Under the pieces are notes generated by a model, which saw only the letters and a list, made by a program, of their open reading frames with translations, did not search any database and was not told where the DNA came from. Of a DNA stretch of 64,000 nt, positions 1 to 8,379 are shown in pieces; the first letter of the stretch is position 1; every line of letters starts with the position of its first letter. Position numbers and translations under genes: made by a program. The stretch comes from WTFV01 sp965200895. Its GTDB lineage: Bacteria > Acidobacteriota > Vicinamibacteria > Vicinamibacterales > UBA8438. Location of the stretch: positions 806,001-870,000 of the forward strand of contig CBDAVM010000002.1 of assembly GCA_965200895.1 (NCBI GenBank), given 5' to 3'.

Positions 1-254
1 ACCGGGAGCAGATAGTGCGCGATGAAGTCGCCGTCGTAGCCGACCGCGCCCGCCTCCGTCCGCAGCCAGTGCTCCAGCGGCGTCAGGGGACAGACGGCGC
101 CGCTCAGCTCGATGCCGACGCCCCACGCGACAGCCGGGACGTGCACCCACGCCAGTCGCGGCCAGCGCGGCACGGCGAAGCCGCCGAGCACGACGAACGC
201 CACGAACCCCAGATGCGCCACCACCAGCAGATCGGCCGCAACGCCGTGGAGCAT
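1..254 (-). CDS. DUF2784 family membrane protein (3' end cut by window edge)
   Basis: Reading leftwards from the ATG at 254 gives 84 residues before the window ends. The product begins MLHGVAADLLVVAHLGFVAF, a hydrophobic first segment, followed by a PRWPRLAWVHVP loop and a second hydrophobic segment leading to CPLTPLEHWLR and YDGDFIAHYLLP. The CPLTPLE and F-I-x-H-Y-L-P motifs are what I recognise as the DUF2784 signature of small integral membrane proteins of about 120 residues. The function of the family is unknown. The gene is transcribed away from the peptidase at 682, so the two are divergent. Only the C-terminal third is missing. An ATG slightly upstream is in another frame, which supports 254 as the start. 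Confidence 0.8.
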   Translation of the reverse strand, partial: MLHGVAADLLVVAHLGFVAFVVLGGFAVPRWPRLAWVHVPAVAWGVGIELSGAVCPLTPLEHWLRTEAGAVGYDGDFIAHYLLP

Positions 255-681
255 GCCGTCCAGTATGCATCGAACGCCGGCGGCGCTCCCAATTCCCGGA
301 GCGACAGTCTGCGCTGTCGCCTTCGCGTCCGGCGGCGGCCTGCGCGGCGCGGACGTGCCGGGATGGTGTTCCGTCACGGACTCGCACTCCCGGCGCCGGA
401 CCGGCACAGGTGCGCGACCGACCCGCCGCACGCCGGCTCCCGGACTCCGGGCCGGTGCCGCCGGTAGATGCCTCCGGGCAATTTCGGGTACGATGCGACT
501 CCCGATGACGAGTCCAGCAGCGCGCGCCGGTGCCGCCGTCATCTGCGCAGCCGCTGCGGTCGCCGGGAGCGGTCCCGGATCGGAGCGCGCCATGACGACC
601 GCCGGCGGGCCGACCGCCATCGCCACCGGCGCCGCAGCGAACCGCATCATGACCGCCATCGCCACCACAGCGCAACGCCCC
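255..681. other. Divergent intergenic region, nothing identified
   Basis: This stretch separates the DUF2784 gene from the P1 peptidase. It is open in two forward frames because of its GC content, but the translations are low-complexity Arg/Pro/Ala with no recognisable family. It should hold the promoters of both flanking genes; I see no clear -35/-10 pair. If the peptidase starts at 592 instead of 682, the region is shorter by 90 bases. Confidence 0.4.
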
Positions 682-1755
682 ATGTCCACCGCCGCCGGGC
701 TGACCTCCATCGCAGGCATCGAGGTCGGCCACCACACGCTGGCGGCGCGGCCGACCGGCTGCACGGTCGTGCTGACCCGCAGCGGCGCGACCGCCGCGGT
801 GGACGTGCGCGGCGCCTCGCCCGGCACCCGCGAGACGGCGCTGCTCGATCCGCGCAACTCCATCCAGCAGGTGCATGCCATCGTCCTGTCGGGCGGCAGT
901 GCGTTCGGCCTCGCCGCCGCCGACGGCGTGATGCGCTATCTCGACGAGCAGGGTGTCGGCTATCGGACGCGCACCGCGCGCGTGCCCATCGTGCCTGCCG
1001 CCATCCTGTACGACCTCGGCGTCGGGGATCCGGCGGTCCGGCCGGGCGCCGACTGCGGATACCGGGCGGCGCTTGCGGCGACGGTCGACGGGATCGCCGA
1101 GGGCAGCGTCGGGGCCGGCGCGGGCGCCACCGTCGGCAAGCTGGCGGGCCCGGAGCGCGCCATGAAGGGCGGCATCGGCACCGCGCTCATCGAACTGCCG
1201 GACGGCCTGCAGGTCGCCGCGCTGATGGCGGTCAACGCGGTCGGGGACATCCACGACCCGGCGACCGGTGCGCTGGTCGCCGGCGTGCGGAGCATCGACG
1301 GCCAGCGCCTGGTGGGCGCAGGCGCCCTGCTGCGCCCACCGGCTGCGACCGCCCCGCGCGGACAGAGCCCGCCGTCGCCGCAAGTGCTGCGCCGGGAGGC
1401 CCCCGGCGCCCGACCGCCGGGCACGGGTCCGGCGGCGCCGGGCGCCGGACGCGGCGAGAACACCACCATCGGCGTCGTCGCCACCAACGCCGCGCTCGAC
1501 AAGGCGCAGCTCGGCGTGGTCGCGCGGATGGCGCACGACGGGCTGGCGCGCGCGGTCCGTCCGGCGCACACCCCGGTGGACGGCGACACCATCTTCGCCC
1601 TGTCGACCGGCGACCGGGCCGTCCCCGGCGATCTGCTGCGCATCGGCGCCCTTGCGGCCGACGTCACGGCCGAGGCCATCGTCCGCGGCGTGCGCGCCGC
1701 CACCGGACGGCCGGGCCACCCGGCCGTCCGCGACCTCAAGGAGAGCACACCATGA
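682..1755 (+). CDS. P1/S58 family N-terminal-nucleophile hydrolase (DmpA/NylC-like)
   Basis: Self-processing hydrolase of the DmpA aminopeptidase / NylC 6-aminohexanoate-oligomer hydrolase superfamily, probably cytoplasmic. Family motifs in order from the ATG at 682 are SIAGIEVGHHT at the N-terminus, VLSGGSAFGLAAADGVMRYL, GATVGK followed by KGGIGTA, and the autocleavage motif GENTTIGVVATNA. Cleavage is expected between Asn260 and Thr261 so that Thr261 becomes the catalytic N-terminus; NylC cuts Asn-Thr at a nearly identical position. A Pro/Gly/Ala-rich linker of about 45 residues sits just before this site. Length is 357 residues, normal for the family. In-frame ATGs at 649 and 592 are alternatives; the one at 592 has a GGAG seven bases upstream, but 682 gives the conserved N-terminus. 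The stop overlaps the next start (ATGA), indicating translational coupling to the CstA gene. The substrate is unknown. Confidence 0.85.
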   Translation: MSTAAGLTSIAGIEVGHHTLAARPTGCTVVLTRSGATAAVDVRGASPGTRETALLDPRNSIQQVHAIVLSGGSAFGLAAADGVMRYLDEQGVGYRTRTARVPIVPAAILYDLGVGDPAVRPGADCGYRAALAATVDGIAEGSVGAGAGATVGKLAGPERAMKGGIGTALIELPDGLQVAALMAVNAVGDIHDPATGALVAGVRSIDGQRLVGAGALLRPPAATAPRGQSPPSPQVLRREAPGARPPGTGPAAPGAGRGENTTIGVVATNAALDKAQLGVVARMAHDGLARAVRPAHTPVDGDTIFALSTGDRAVPGDLLRIGALAADVTAEAIVRGVRAATGRPGHPAVRDLKESTP

Positions 1756-3746
1756 ACGCCGTCGTCCTCGCGGCCATCGGCCTGATCGCGGTCTTCGCCG
1801 GCTACCGGTTCTACTCGAAGTTCATCGCCGAGAAGATCTACCGGCTCGATCCCGACTTCAAGACCCCGGCCCACGCCATGCGGGACGACATCGACTACGT
1901 GCCGACCAACCGCGTGGTGCTCTGGGGGCACCACTTCACGGCGGTGGCCGGGGCGGCGCCCATCATCGGGCCGAGCATCGCGGTGGTCTGGGGCTGGCTG
2001 CCGGCGTTCCTGTGGGTGGTCATCGGCACGATGTTCTTCGCCGGCGTGCACGACTTCGGGGCCATCTGGGCCAGTGTCCGCAACAAGGCGCTGTCGGTCG
2101 GCTCGCTGACCGGCGAGGTGGTCAGCCACCGGGCGCGCAACCTGTTCATGATCGTCGTCTTCTTCCTGCTGCTGATGGTCAACGCGGTCTTCGCTGTCGC
2201 CATCGCCGGGGAGTTCGTCAACACGCCCGCTTCCGTGATTCCGGCCTGGACGGCCGTCGTCGTGGCGGTGGCGATCGGGGTGCTGCTCTACAAGGTGGGC
2301 GTCGGCATCACCTGGCCCACCGTGGTCGGCACCATCATCCTCTATGCGGTGATCGCACTCGGAGAAGCCGTCCCGGTCGCGCTGCCGGAAACCTTCGTCG
2401 GCCTGGCGCCGGCGGCGCAGTGGATCCTGATCCTCTTCGCCTATGCCGCGGTCGCCTCGATGCTGCCGGTGTGGCTGCTGCTGCAACCGCGCGACTACAT
2501 CAACGGCATCCAGCTCTTCGTCGGCCTCGGCATCCTGTACGGCGCCGTGCTGATCGCGGGCCCGACCATCGTGGCGCCGGCCATCAATCCGGACCTGCCG
2601 CCGGCGACGCCGCCGATCATGCCGCTGCTGTTCGTCACCATCGCCTGCGGGGCCATCTCCGGATTCCACGGCCTGGTCAGCTCCGGCACCACATCGAAGC
2701 AGCTCAACACCGAGACGGACGCCCGCTTCGTCGGCTATCTCGGATCGCTGGGCGAGGGAGCGCTGGCCATCGTCGCCATCATCGCGGTGACCGCCGGCTT
2801 CTCGATGACCGAGTGGCGCGCGGCGTACGTGGACGCCGAGACCTTCGGCGCGGTGGGGGGCATCAGCGCGTTCGTGCAGGGCGGCTCGGCCATCGCCGCC
2901 GCCGGTCTGGGGCTGCCGGTCGAGTTCGCACGGACCCTGCTGGCCGTGATGGCGGTGCTCTTCGCGGGCACGACGATGGACGCCGGCGTCCGGCTGCAGC
3001 GTTACATCGTCCAGGAATGGGGCGCCATCTACCGCATCCCGGCCCTGACGAACGGCTATGTGGCCACCGGGATTGCCGTGGGCGCCTGTCTCGTGCTGGC
3101 CTTCGGGGCAGGCGGGGCCGACGGCAGCGGGGGCATGGTCATCTGGCCGCTGTTCGGCACCACTAACCAGTTGCTGGCCGGTCTGACCCTGCTGGTCATC
3201 AGCGTCATGCTCGTCAAGCTGGGACGTCCGTCGCGCTACACGCTGACGCCGATGGTCTTCGTCACCACCATGGCGCTGCTGAGCGCGCTGTACCAGTTGC
3301 GCAACCTCTACAACGAGGGCAACTACCTGCTGGTGGCGATCGACGTGGTGATCATCATCACCGCCATCTTCGTCATGCTCGAGGCGGCGTCGGCCCTGAT
3401 GCGCGAGCGGCGCGCCGCCGCGGTGGGGGGCGGGTTAGCTGACGAGCCGGCGGCAACAGCATTGGCCTCTGGAAGAACGATGAAGAAAATGACGCGCAAC
3501 AACGTCGTGAAGGAAGTCCCCACGGGCTTCTCATGGACCACGTTGTTCTTCGGCCCGTTGCCTGCATTGTTCAGAGGCGATCTCAAATGGGCGGCCATCC
3601 AGTTGATTGGGAACTTCCTCGTCGCAATGGCCACGATCTGGATGACCGGACTGGGTATGATCGCATCCTGGATCGCCTTTGCGGTGATCTACAACGGCAG
3701 ATACGAACAGGAGCTGAGAGAAACAGGTTGGACTGACGCGAAGTGA
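1752..3746 (+). CDS. cstA: CstA-family carbon starvation/peptide transporter with a C-terminal small membrane domain
   Basis: Polytopic inner-membrane protein of 664 residues. Residues 1-550 are CstA: VPTNRVVLWGHHFTAVAGAAPI, GVHDFGAIWASVRNKA and SGFHGLVSSGTTSKQL are family hallmarks, with more than ten hydrophobic segments. CstA proteins import pyruvate or peptides during carbon limitation. After a linker ending ATALASGRT (about residue 575) a second domain begins MKKMTRNNVVKEVPTGFSWT and continues LFFGPLPALFRGDLKWA and YNGRYEQELRETGW. Elsewhere this is a free-standing small membrane protein (HrgC/DUF2628-like as I recall). The ATG at 3480 is in frame and preceded by GGAAGA, so an 88-residue product could also be made alone. 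This tail is visibly AT-richer than the CstA part, which suggests loss of a stop codon between two genes or acquisition of the tail. The start overlaps the upstream stop. Confidence 0.88.
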   Translation: MNAVVLAAIGLIAVFAGYRFYSKFIAEKIYRLDPDFKTPAHAMRDDIDYVPTNRVVLWGHHFTAVAGAAPIIGPSIAVVWGWLPAFLWVVIGTMFFAGVHDFGAIWASVRNKALSVGSLTGEVVSHRARNLFMIVVFFLLLMVNAVFAVAIAGEFVNTPASVIPAWTAVVVAVAIGVLLYKVGVGITWPTVVGTIILYAVIALGEAVPVALPETFVGLAPAAQWILILFAYAAVASMLPVWLLLQPRDYINGIQLFVGLGILYGAVLIAGPTIVAPAINPDLPPATPPIMPLLFVTIACGAISGFHGLVSSGTTSKQLNTETDARFVGYLGSLGEGALAIVAIIAVTAGFSMTEWRAAYVDAETFGAVGGISAFVQGGSAIAAAGLGLPVEFARTLLAVMAVLFAGTTMDAGVRLQRYIVQEWGAIYRIPALTNGYVATGIAVGACLVLAFGAGGADGSGGMVIWPLFGTTNQLLAGLTLLVISVMLVKLGRPSRYTLTPMVFVTTMALLSALYQLRNLYNEGNYLLVAIDVVIIITAIFVMLEAASALMRERRAAAVGGGLADEPAATALASGRTMKKMTRNNVVKEVPTGFSWTTLFFGPLPALFRGDLKWAAIQLIGNFLVAMATIWMTGLGMIASWIAFAVIYNGRYEQELRETGWTDAK

Positions 3747-4030
3747 GAGGAATGCTGCCGCCGACCAGATTGTGGAGTCGCCGGGTCGCACAACTCCGCA
3801 CGCTGCTCGGCGAGTTCTACACGGCGCCCTACCGGGGCGCGGTGGCCCGCGCGCGGCGCGACGAGGACGACCTGTTCATGCTGTTCGTCTTCGCCGAGCT
3901 GATGGGCGTGCCGAACCCGGCCGCCTACTACACGCTGGAGCTCCAGCCGCTGCTGCTCGAGCGCTTCCACGCGTGGCACAAGCGGATGGGGCTGGAGCAC
4001 TCGCCCCTCGACCACTTCCGCTGCTGCTGA
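3743..4030 (+). CDS. cory-CC-star family protein
   Basis: Small protein of 95 residues with the core DEDDLFMLFVFAELMGVPNP, then AAYYTLELQPLLLERFHAWH and a C-terminus SPLDHFRCC followed directly by the stop. The Cys-Cys at the very end and the short helical body match the family named cory-CC-star, which I know as a neighbour of ArsA-type ATPases; no biochemical role is established. The start is GTG at 3743, overlapping the CstA stop; ATG at 3752 is an alternative. The ArsA gene follows 45 bases downstream, so the two probably work together, perhaps in metal or tail-anchored-protein handling (inference). Its last ten codons are duplicated at 4068-4098. Confidence 0.75.
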   Translation: MRGMLPPTRLWSRRVAQLRTLLGEFYTAPYRGAVARARRDEDDLFMLFVFAELMGVPNPAAYYTLELQPLLLERFHAWHKRMGLEHSPLDHFRCC

Positions 4031-4098
4031 GGGCGGCGCGCACGCGCCGAGGAGTTCGTCAGGAGTACTCGCCGCGTGACCGCTTCCGCTGCTGCTGA
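4000..4098. repeat. Imperfect 31-bp direct repeat of the cory-CC-star 3' end
   Basis: Positions 4000-4030 and 4068-4098 are near-identical over 31 bases, with about five mismatches. The first copy encodes SPLDHFRCC-stop; the second, read in another frame, encodes SPRDRFRCC-stop and also contains the GTG start of arsA. The spacing is 68 bases. It looks like a local duplication that supplied the 5' end of arsA. Confidence 0.7.
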
Positions 4099-5095
4099 CG
4101 GCCTGCTCGCCCGCCGCATCGTCTTCGTCGGCGGCAAGGGGGGCGTCGGCAAGACGACCACCGCCGCGGCCCTCGCCCTGGCCGCGGCAGAGCGCGGACG
4201 CCGGTGCCTGGTGGTCTCGACCGACCCGGCGCACTCGCTCGGCGACATCTTCGAGCGCGCCATCGGCGACGCCGAGACCGCGCTGGCCCCGGGTCTGACC
4301 GGCCTGGAGATCGATCCCGACCGGGCCGCCGCTGCGCATATCGCGAGCGTCAAGGCGCGCATGAAGACACTCGTGCACCCGCGCCTGTACGACGAGGTCG
4401 ACCGGCAGCTCGACCTGGCCGCCCATGCGCCGGGGGGCACCGAGGCGGCGCTCGTCGAGCGGGTCGCCGAGCTGATGGCGGCGGCCGGGGCGCGCTTCGA
4501 TCTGGTGGTCTTCGACACCGCCCCGAGCGGCCACACGGTGCGGCTGCTGTCGCTGCCGGAGGTGATGAGCGCCTGGATGGACGGCCTGCTCCGCCACCGC
4601 GAGCGCTCGGCGCGGCTCGGCGCGATGCTCGGGCAGCTCGGCGGCGCGCCGGGCCGGGGCGACGACCTGTCGCTCATCGACGCGCACGCGGACCATCCGC
4701 CGGACAGCCCCGAGGCCCGCATCAGCGAGGCGCTGCAGGCGCGGCGCCGCAAGTTCGTCGTCGCCCGCGAACGGCTGCTCGACCGCGCCGGCACCGCCTT
4801 CCTGCTGGTGGTCACCCCCGACCGGCTGTCGATCCTGGAGAGCCGGCGGGTCGTCGACACGCTGGCCCGCTTCGACCTGCCCGTGTCGGCGCTCGTCGTC
4901 AACCGCGTCCTGCCGGACACCGCCGACGCCGCCGGCGCGTTCGTCGACGCCCGGCGCGCGCAGGAGCGGACGTACCTGCGCGAGATCGAGGAAACCTTCC
5001 CCGCGCTGCCGCGCACCGTCGTCCCGCTGCGGCCGGACGATGTGCGCGGCCTCGACGCCCTGCACGCCGTCGGCGCCCGGCTCGTCGGCGGCTAG
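4076..5095 (+). CDS. arsA: ArsA/GET3-family ATPase
   Basis: Soluble P-loop ATPase of 339 residues. The deviant Walker A GGKGGVGKTT spans residues 19-28, the switch region STDPAHSLGD holds Asp50, and FDTAPSGHTVRLLSLPE is the A-loop/DTAP box typical of ArsA and GET3. There is a single ATPase domain, so it would act as a dimer. No metalloid-binding Cys triad is evident, and no arsenite pump or ArsR lies nearby, so arsenic resistance is not supported; coupling to the upstream cory-CC-star protein is more likely. Start GTG 4076 is preceded by AGGAG at 4061-4065. The first eight residues derive from the duplicated 3' end of the upstream gene. Confidence 0.88.
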   Translation: MTASAAADGLLARRIVFVGGKGGVGKTTTAAALALAAAERGRRCLVVSTDPAHSLGDIFERAIGDAETALAPGLTGLEIDPDRAAAAHIASVKARMKTLVHPRLYDEVDRQLDLAAHAPGGTEAALVERVAELMAAAGARFDLVVFDTAPSGHTVRLLSLPEVMSAWMDGLLRHRERSARLGAMLGQLGGAPGRGDDLSLIDAHADHPPDSPEARISEALQARRRKFVVARERLLDRAGTAFLLVVTPDRLSILESRRVVDTLARFDLPVSALVVNRVLPDTADAAGAFVDARRAQERTYLREIEETFPALPRTVVPLRPDDVRGLDALHAVGARLVGG

Positions 5096-5114
5096 GCCTG
5101 CCGAGGGTGCACGT

Positions 5115-5790
5115 CAGATTGTGGGATGCGGTCAGGCGGCCTTGCGGCCCGTCGCTCCCAGAAGTCCCTGTATCGGTTGCTAAGCTTGCAGCAGCGCAGG
5201 GCGATGATGGCGTTGGGGCCGACGGTCCATCGCATGCCGTGGCGCTTGAACTTGGCCCGTGCTGTCCTCACGACTCGCCCTCACCTCCGCCGACGGTCCA
5301 TCGCATGCCGGCGCGCTTGAGACGGGCGCCACGACATGCTTGCATCGGGCCTCAACGACGCCCGACGAGACGCGGAGTCATCGGGCGCGGAATCGCGCGT
5401 AGCGCATGCATCGTCGGTTGCGGAACAGGTAGTCGAAGCACTGCCGCGCTTCGGGCATCTTCAGGTGGTTGCCGAACGCGTGGACGATGGCTGAGCAGTC
5501 CGGCGTCGAGGAGGTCATTGCATTGCTCGGCCCAGTGTGCGGCGTGTGCGGCGGTGTCGGTTCCCGGCCTTGGATGGTGGCGGCGACCTCGCTGATGCGC
5601 TGGTTGGTTGGCGTGAAAGATGTCGATGATCTCGATGGTACCAGGGAACTGTTCTGCACTGAGGTCCAGGAACCGGGAGCGTCCCCCGCATTCTGCGGGT
5701 CCAGCGGCAGCGGCGGGCGTGTGGGTCACGATTCTCGACGCTACGCAAGCGGCTTTCGCCAGTCCTCATGTCTCCTCTTCACGTCGTGCG
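5115..5790 (-). mobile_element. Decayed ISKra4-like transposase (C-terminal half)
   Basis: No intact reading frame, but fragments in several minus-strand frames line up with the C-terminal half of an ISKra4-type DDE transposase. In order they are RFLDLSAEQFPGTIEIIDIF plus HANQ (about 5620-5690), IVHAFGNHLKMPEARQCFDY and FRNRRCMRYARFRARG (5390-5490), a broken VVEA-CK segment with RLKRAGMRWTVGG (5290-5345), and RHGMRWTVGPNAIIALRCCK plus LSNRYRDFWERR (5125-5240). The GMRWTVG codons occur twice, at about 5220 and 5291, so a short stretch was duplicated. At least three frameshifts and a stop make it nonfunctional. I could not find terminal inverted repeats. Confidence 0.7.
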
Positions 5791-5865
5791 TTGCTCTCAA
5801 ACTCGAACGTAGACACTTCCCTCCACCCGGAATTACCCGGCTTCTCAGGTGCTACGGGCCTCTCC

Positions 5866-7467
5866 TCACTGCCCGGCGGCCCGCGGCGCGTCGCGCAGCC
5901 GCTCCTGCACCGTGCCGGGAATCCCCAGCGCCGTGTTGGCGCCGAGCCGAGCCAGCAGGGCCGCCGTCTGCGGCCAGCTCTGGAACTGGAACGACTGCTT
6001 CGCCCCTTCGGCCAGCCGGTACGCGGTGCGGCCCTTGAAGTCGCGCGCGTCGATGTCGGCCCCCTGCTCCACCAGGTAGGTCACCACCTCGTCGAGACCG
6101 CGGAAGGCGGCCCCGTGCAGCGCCGTGAAGTCGGCCTCGTTGACCGCGTCGATCTCGGCGCCGGCCTCCAGGAGGATGCGAACCGCCGCCTCGGCGCTCG
6201 GCGACCGCACGCCGCGCGGCTCCCGCGGCCGGTAGGTCGAACGCCCGAGGCCGGCCGCCGCCATGAACGGCGTCGTCCCGTCGTCGGTCGTCAGGTGCTG
6301 ATCGGCGCCCGCCGCCAGCAGCGCCCGGATGAGCGCGGCGCTGTCCCGGACGTAGTCGGCGCTGGCCCCGTCCGGCACGGTGGGCCGGTTGGCCTCGTGG
6401 GCCGCCACCCACAGCGGGGTGGCGCCGCGCAGGTCGCCCGTCCCGCAGGCGAACGGCTCGAAGGCCCCCTTGCGCGGGTAGCCGATGTAGTCCATCAGCA
6501 TCGCCGACGCGGCGATGCGCGCGTTCGGGTCCGCGCCGCGTGCGAGCAGGTCCTCGACCAGCGGCAGGGCGCGGCTCGCGTGCAGGCCGCGCCGCCCGAA
6601 CGGGCTGCGGCGGCGGCTGTCGCCGTGCCGCCGCCGCCAGTCGCCGTGCCAGGTGGTGACGCTGCCCACCGCTGCGTGCAGGGCGCGCACGCCACCCATC
6701 GAGCCGTTCGGGTCGGCGCCCCGCTCCAGCAGAAACCGGGCGAACGCATCGTGGCCGACCACGATGGCGTACACCAGGGGGTGCGTGCCGTCCGCGCCGG
6801 TCCCGTTCACATCGACGCTGGCGGCGAGGAGGATCCCGGCCATCGCCTCGTCGCCGTTGTGCGCGGCGTAGAGCAGCGGCGTGAACCCGTCCGCGGTGGA
6901 GGCGTGCGGGTCGGCGCCGGCGTCGAGCAGCGCGCGCACGACGGCCGGATGCGATCCGGCCACCGCCCACATCAACGCCGTGCTCCGCGTCTCGGTCGTG
7001 GCCGCGTTGACGTCGGCGCCGCCGCGGACGAGCGCCTCGACCACCTTCAGGTGTCCGGTTCGCGCCGCGGTCATCAACGGCGTCAGCCCGCTGGTGCGCG
7101 CTGCGCGCGGGCTCGCGCCGGCCGCCAGCAGCCTCTCCACCATGGACCGACTGCCGTTCTCCACCGCCCGTTCCAGCGGGGTCACACCGTTGTCGTCGGC
7201 CGCGTCCACGTCGGCGCCGGCCCCGAGCAGCAGGTCGACCATCTCCAGATCGTCCCGGTGCGCCGCCCAGAGCAGCGCGGTCGCCCCGTCCGCGCGGCGG
7301 GCGTCGACATCGGCTCCCTCGGCGATGCGCGCCCGGACGGCCGCCGTGTCGCCGTTCGCCGCGGCCGTGATCAGCCGCGCGTCCTGCGCCGCGGCCGTGC
7401 CCGCGAACGCCGCCAGCCCCAGCCCGAGCACGCACGGAAGCACCCGCCGCGAGACCGCATCGCCCAT
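5866..7467 (-). CDS. Secreted ankyrin-repeat protein
   Basis: 533 residues with a signal peptide (MGDAVSRRVLPCVLGLGLAA, cleavage after AAAQ), then ankyrin repeats over nearly the whole length, recognisable as DGATALLWAAHRDDLEMVDL, SGLTPLMTAARTGHLKVVEA and FTALHGAAFRGLDEVVTYL, each followed by GADxxA. About ten repeats are visible; an insert around residues 270-300 rich in Arg and His interrupts them. Ankyrins bind proteins, so it is probably a periplasmic or exported scaffold; no catalytic domain is visible. Such exported ankyrin proteins are frequent in Acidobacteriota. It stands alone, convergent with the transposase relic, and an AT-rich TATAATAT stretch at 7511-7518 lies about 45 bases upstream and may contain its -10. 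Confidence 0.82.
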   Translation of the reverse strand: MGDAVSRRVLPCVLGLGLAAFAGTAAAQDARLITAAANGDTAAVRARIAEGADVDARRADGATALLWAAHRDDLEMVDLLLGAGADVDAADDNGVTPLERAVENGSRSMVERLLAAGASPRAARTSGLTPLMTAARTGHLKVVEALVRGGADVNAATTETRSTALMWAVAGSHPAVVRALLDAGADPHASTADGFTPLLYAAHNGDEAMAGILLAASVDVNGTGADGTHPLVYAIVVGHDAFARFLLERGADPNGSMGGVRALHAAVGSVTTWHGDWRRRHGDSRRRSPFGRRGLHASRALPLVEDLLARGADPNARIAASAMLMDYIGYPRKGAFEPFACGTGDLRGATPLWVAAHEANRPTVPDGASADYVRDSAALIRALLAAGADQHLTTDDGTTPFMAAAGLGRSTYRPREPRGVRSPSAEAAVRILLEAGAEIDAVNEADFTALHGAAFRGLDEVVTYLVEQGADIDARDFKGRTAYRLAEGAKQSFQFQSWPQTAALLARLGANTALGIPGTVQERLRDAPRAAGQ

Positions 7468-7613
7468 AGCCGCCTCCTCGACCGCGACCGGATGAACCGA
7501 ACCCTGCCACTATAATATGCATGCGCTGGCCGGCGTCAGCAAGCCGCGACCCGCGCCCGGAACCGCTCCAGCGCACCTTCCTCCCGTCGATGACAGGATG
7601 CCATGATGCCGTC

Positions 7614-7836
7614 ATGCGCACGACCGTGACCGTCGATGACGACGTACTGGCTGTCGCCCGCGCTCTGGCGTCGAGAACCGGCGCCAGCCTCGGCAAGGCC
7701 CTGTCGGAGCTCGCGCCGCGGTTTCCGGCGCCCCCGGACCGGAGAGGAGGACGACATCCCGGTCTTTCGGGTCGCCGGTGACGCCGAGCCGATCACCAGC
7801 GATGACGTGCAGAAAGCGCTCGGCGACTGGCCATGA
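7614..7836 (+). pseudogene. vapB: VapB-type antitoxin, frameshifted
   Basis: The N-terminal half MRTTVTVDDDVLAVARALAS is a ribbon-helix-helix DNA-binding segment, continuing with RTGASLGKALSEL. The C-terminal half, DIPVFRVAGDAEPITSDDVQ plus KALGDWP, is the toxin-binding tail. They lie in different frames; the break is near 7720 (around GAGCTCGCGCCGCGG), where two bases appear to be missing. The next gene starts inside its stop codon (ATGA). With the frameshift no intact antitoxin would be made, while the toxin is intact, so either this is a sequencing error or translation is rescued. Confidence 0.7.
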
Positions 7837-8264
7837 CCCGGCTGGACGTCAACGCGCTCGTCGCTCTGGCCTGGCCCAATCACGTCCATCACGAGGCCGT
7901 GCGGTCGTGGTTCACCAGAACCCGCAGGAACGGCTGGGCCACCTGCCCGCTCACCGAGGCCGGCTTCGTGCGCGTGTCATGCAACCCGTCCGCCGTCCGA
8001 CAGTCCGTGCCGGCGGCCGAGGCAATCAAGCTGCTGGGCAGACTCCGGCGGCTGGAATCGCACGTCTTCTGGCGCCTCGACCGTTCCATCACCGAGCTGC
8101 CCGAGGGCATCTTCGCCCGCATCCAGGGATACCGCCGGATCACGGACGCGGTCCTGCTCGCCCTCGCCGCGCAACACGACGGCCAGCTCGCCACCCTGGA
8201 TGCGGGACTCACGCATCTGGTGGCAGCGAACGAACGGCGTTCGCTCCATGCGATCCCCGTCTGA
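7833..8264 (+). CDS. vapC: VapC-type PIN-domain RNase toxin
   Basis: 143 residues. The PIN-domain acidic residues can be seen in MTRLDVNALVALAWPNHVHH (Asp5), CPLTEAGFVRV (Glu), ITDAVLLALAAQHDGQLATL and DAGL (Asp). PIN toxins cleave tRNA or rRNA and are held inactive by the VapB encoded directly upstream. ATG at 7833 overlaps the antitoxin stop. The last codons are repeated in tandem just after the stop. Length and all acidic positions are normal, so it should be active. Confidence 0.85.
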   Translation: MTRLDVNALVALAWPNHVHHEAVRSWFTRTRRNGWATCPLTEAGFVRVSCNPSAVRQSVPAAEAIKLLGRLRRLESHVFWRLDRSITELPEGIFARIQGYRRITDAVLLALAAQHDGQLATLDAGLTHLVAANERRSLHAIPV

Positions 8265-8281
8265 ATGCGATCCCCGTCTGA
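8248..8281. repeat. 17-bp perfect tandem duplication at the vapC stop
   Basis: ATGCGATCCCCGTCTGA occurs twice back to back, at 8248-8264 and 8265-8281. The first copy holds the vapC stop codon, so the duplication does not change the protein. It looks like recent replication slippage. Confidence 0.9.
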
Positions 8282-8379
8282 GAACGCCGCGTAGCGTACG
8301 GACCGGGCGCAGGGTCGCCGGCGGACACGCAGGCGCGCCACGCCACGGGAGGTGGCGCGCCTTGCGGTAGGATCGCCGC

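Noticed and set aside
3689..5065. Long minus-strand open frames across the arsA region
   Set aside because: They mirror arsA and cory-CC-star codons; translations are low-complexity and show no family, while the plus strand has full ATPase motifs.
4076..5095. Arsenic-resistance operon
   Set aside because: ArsA-type ATPase only; no arsB, arsR, arsC or Cys triad, and the partner is a cory-CC-star protein.
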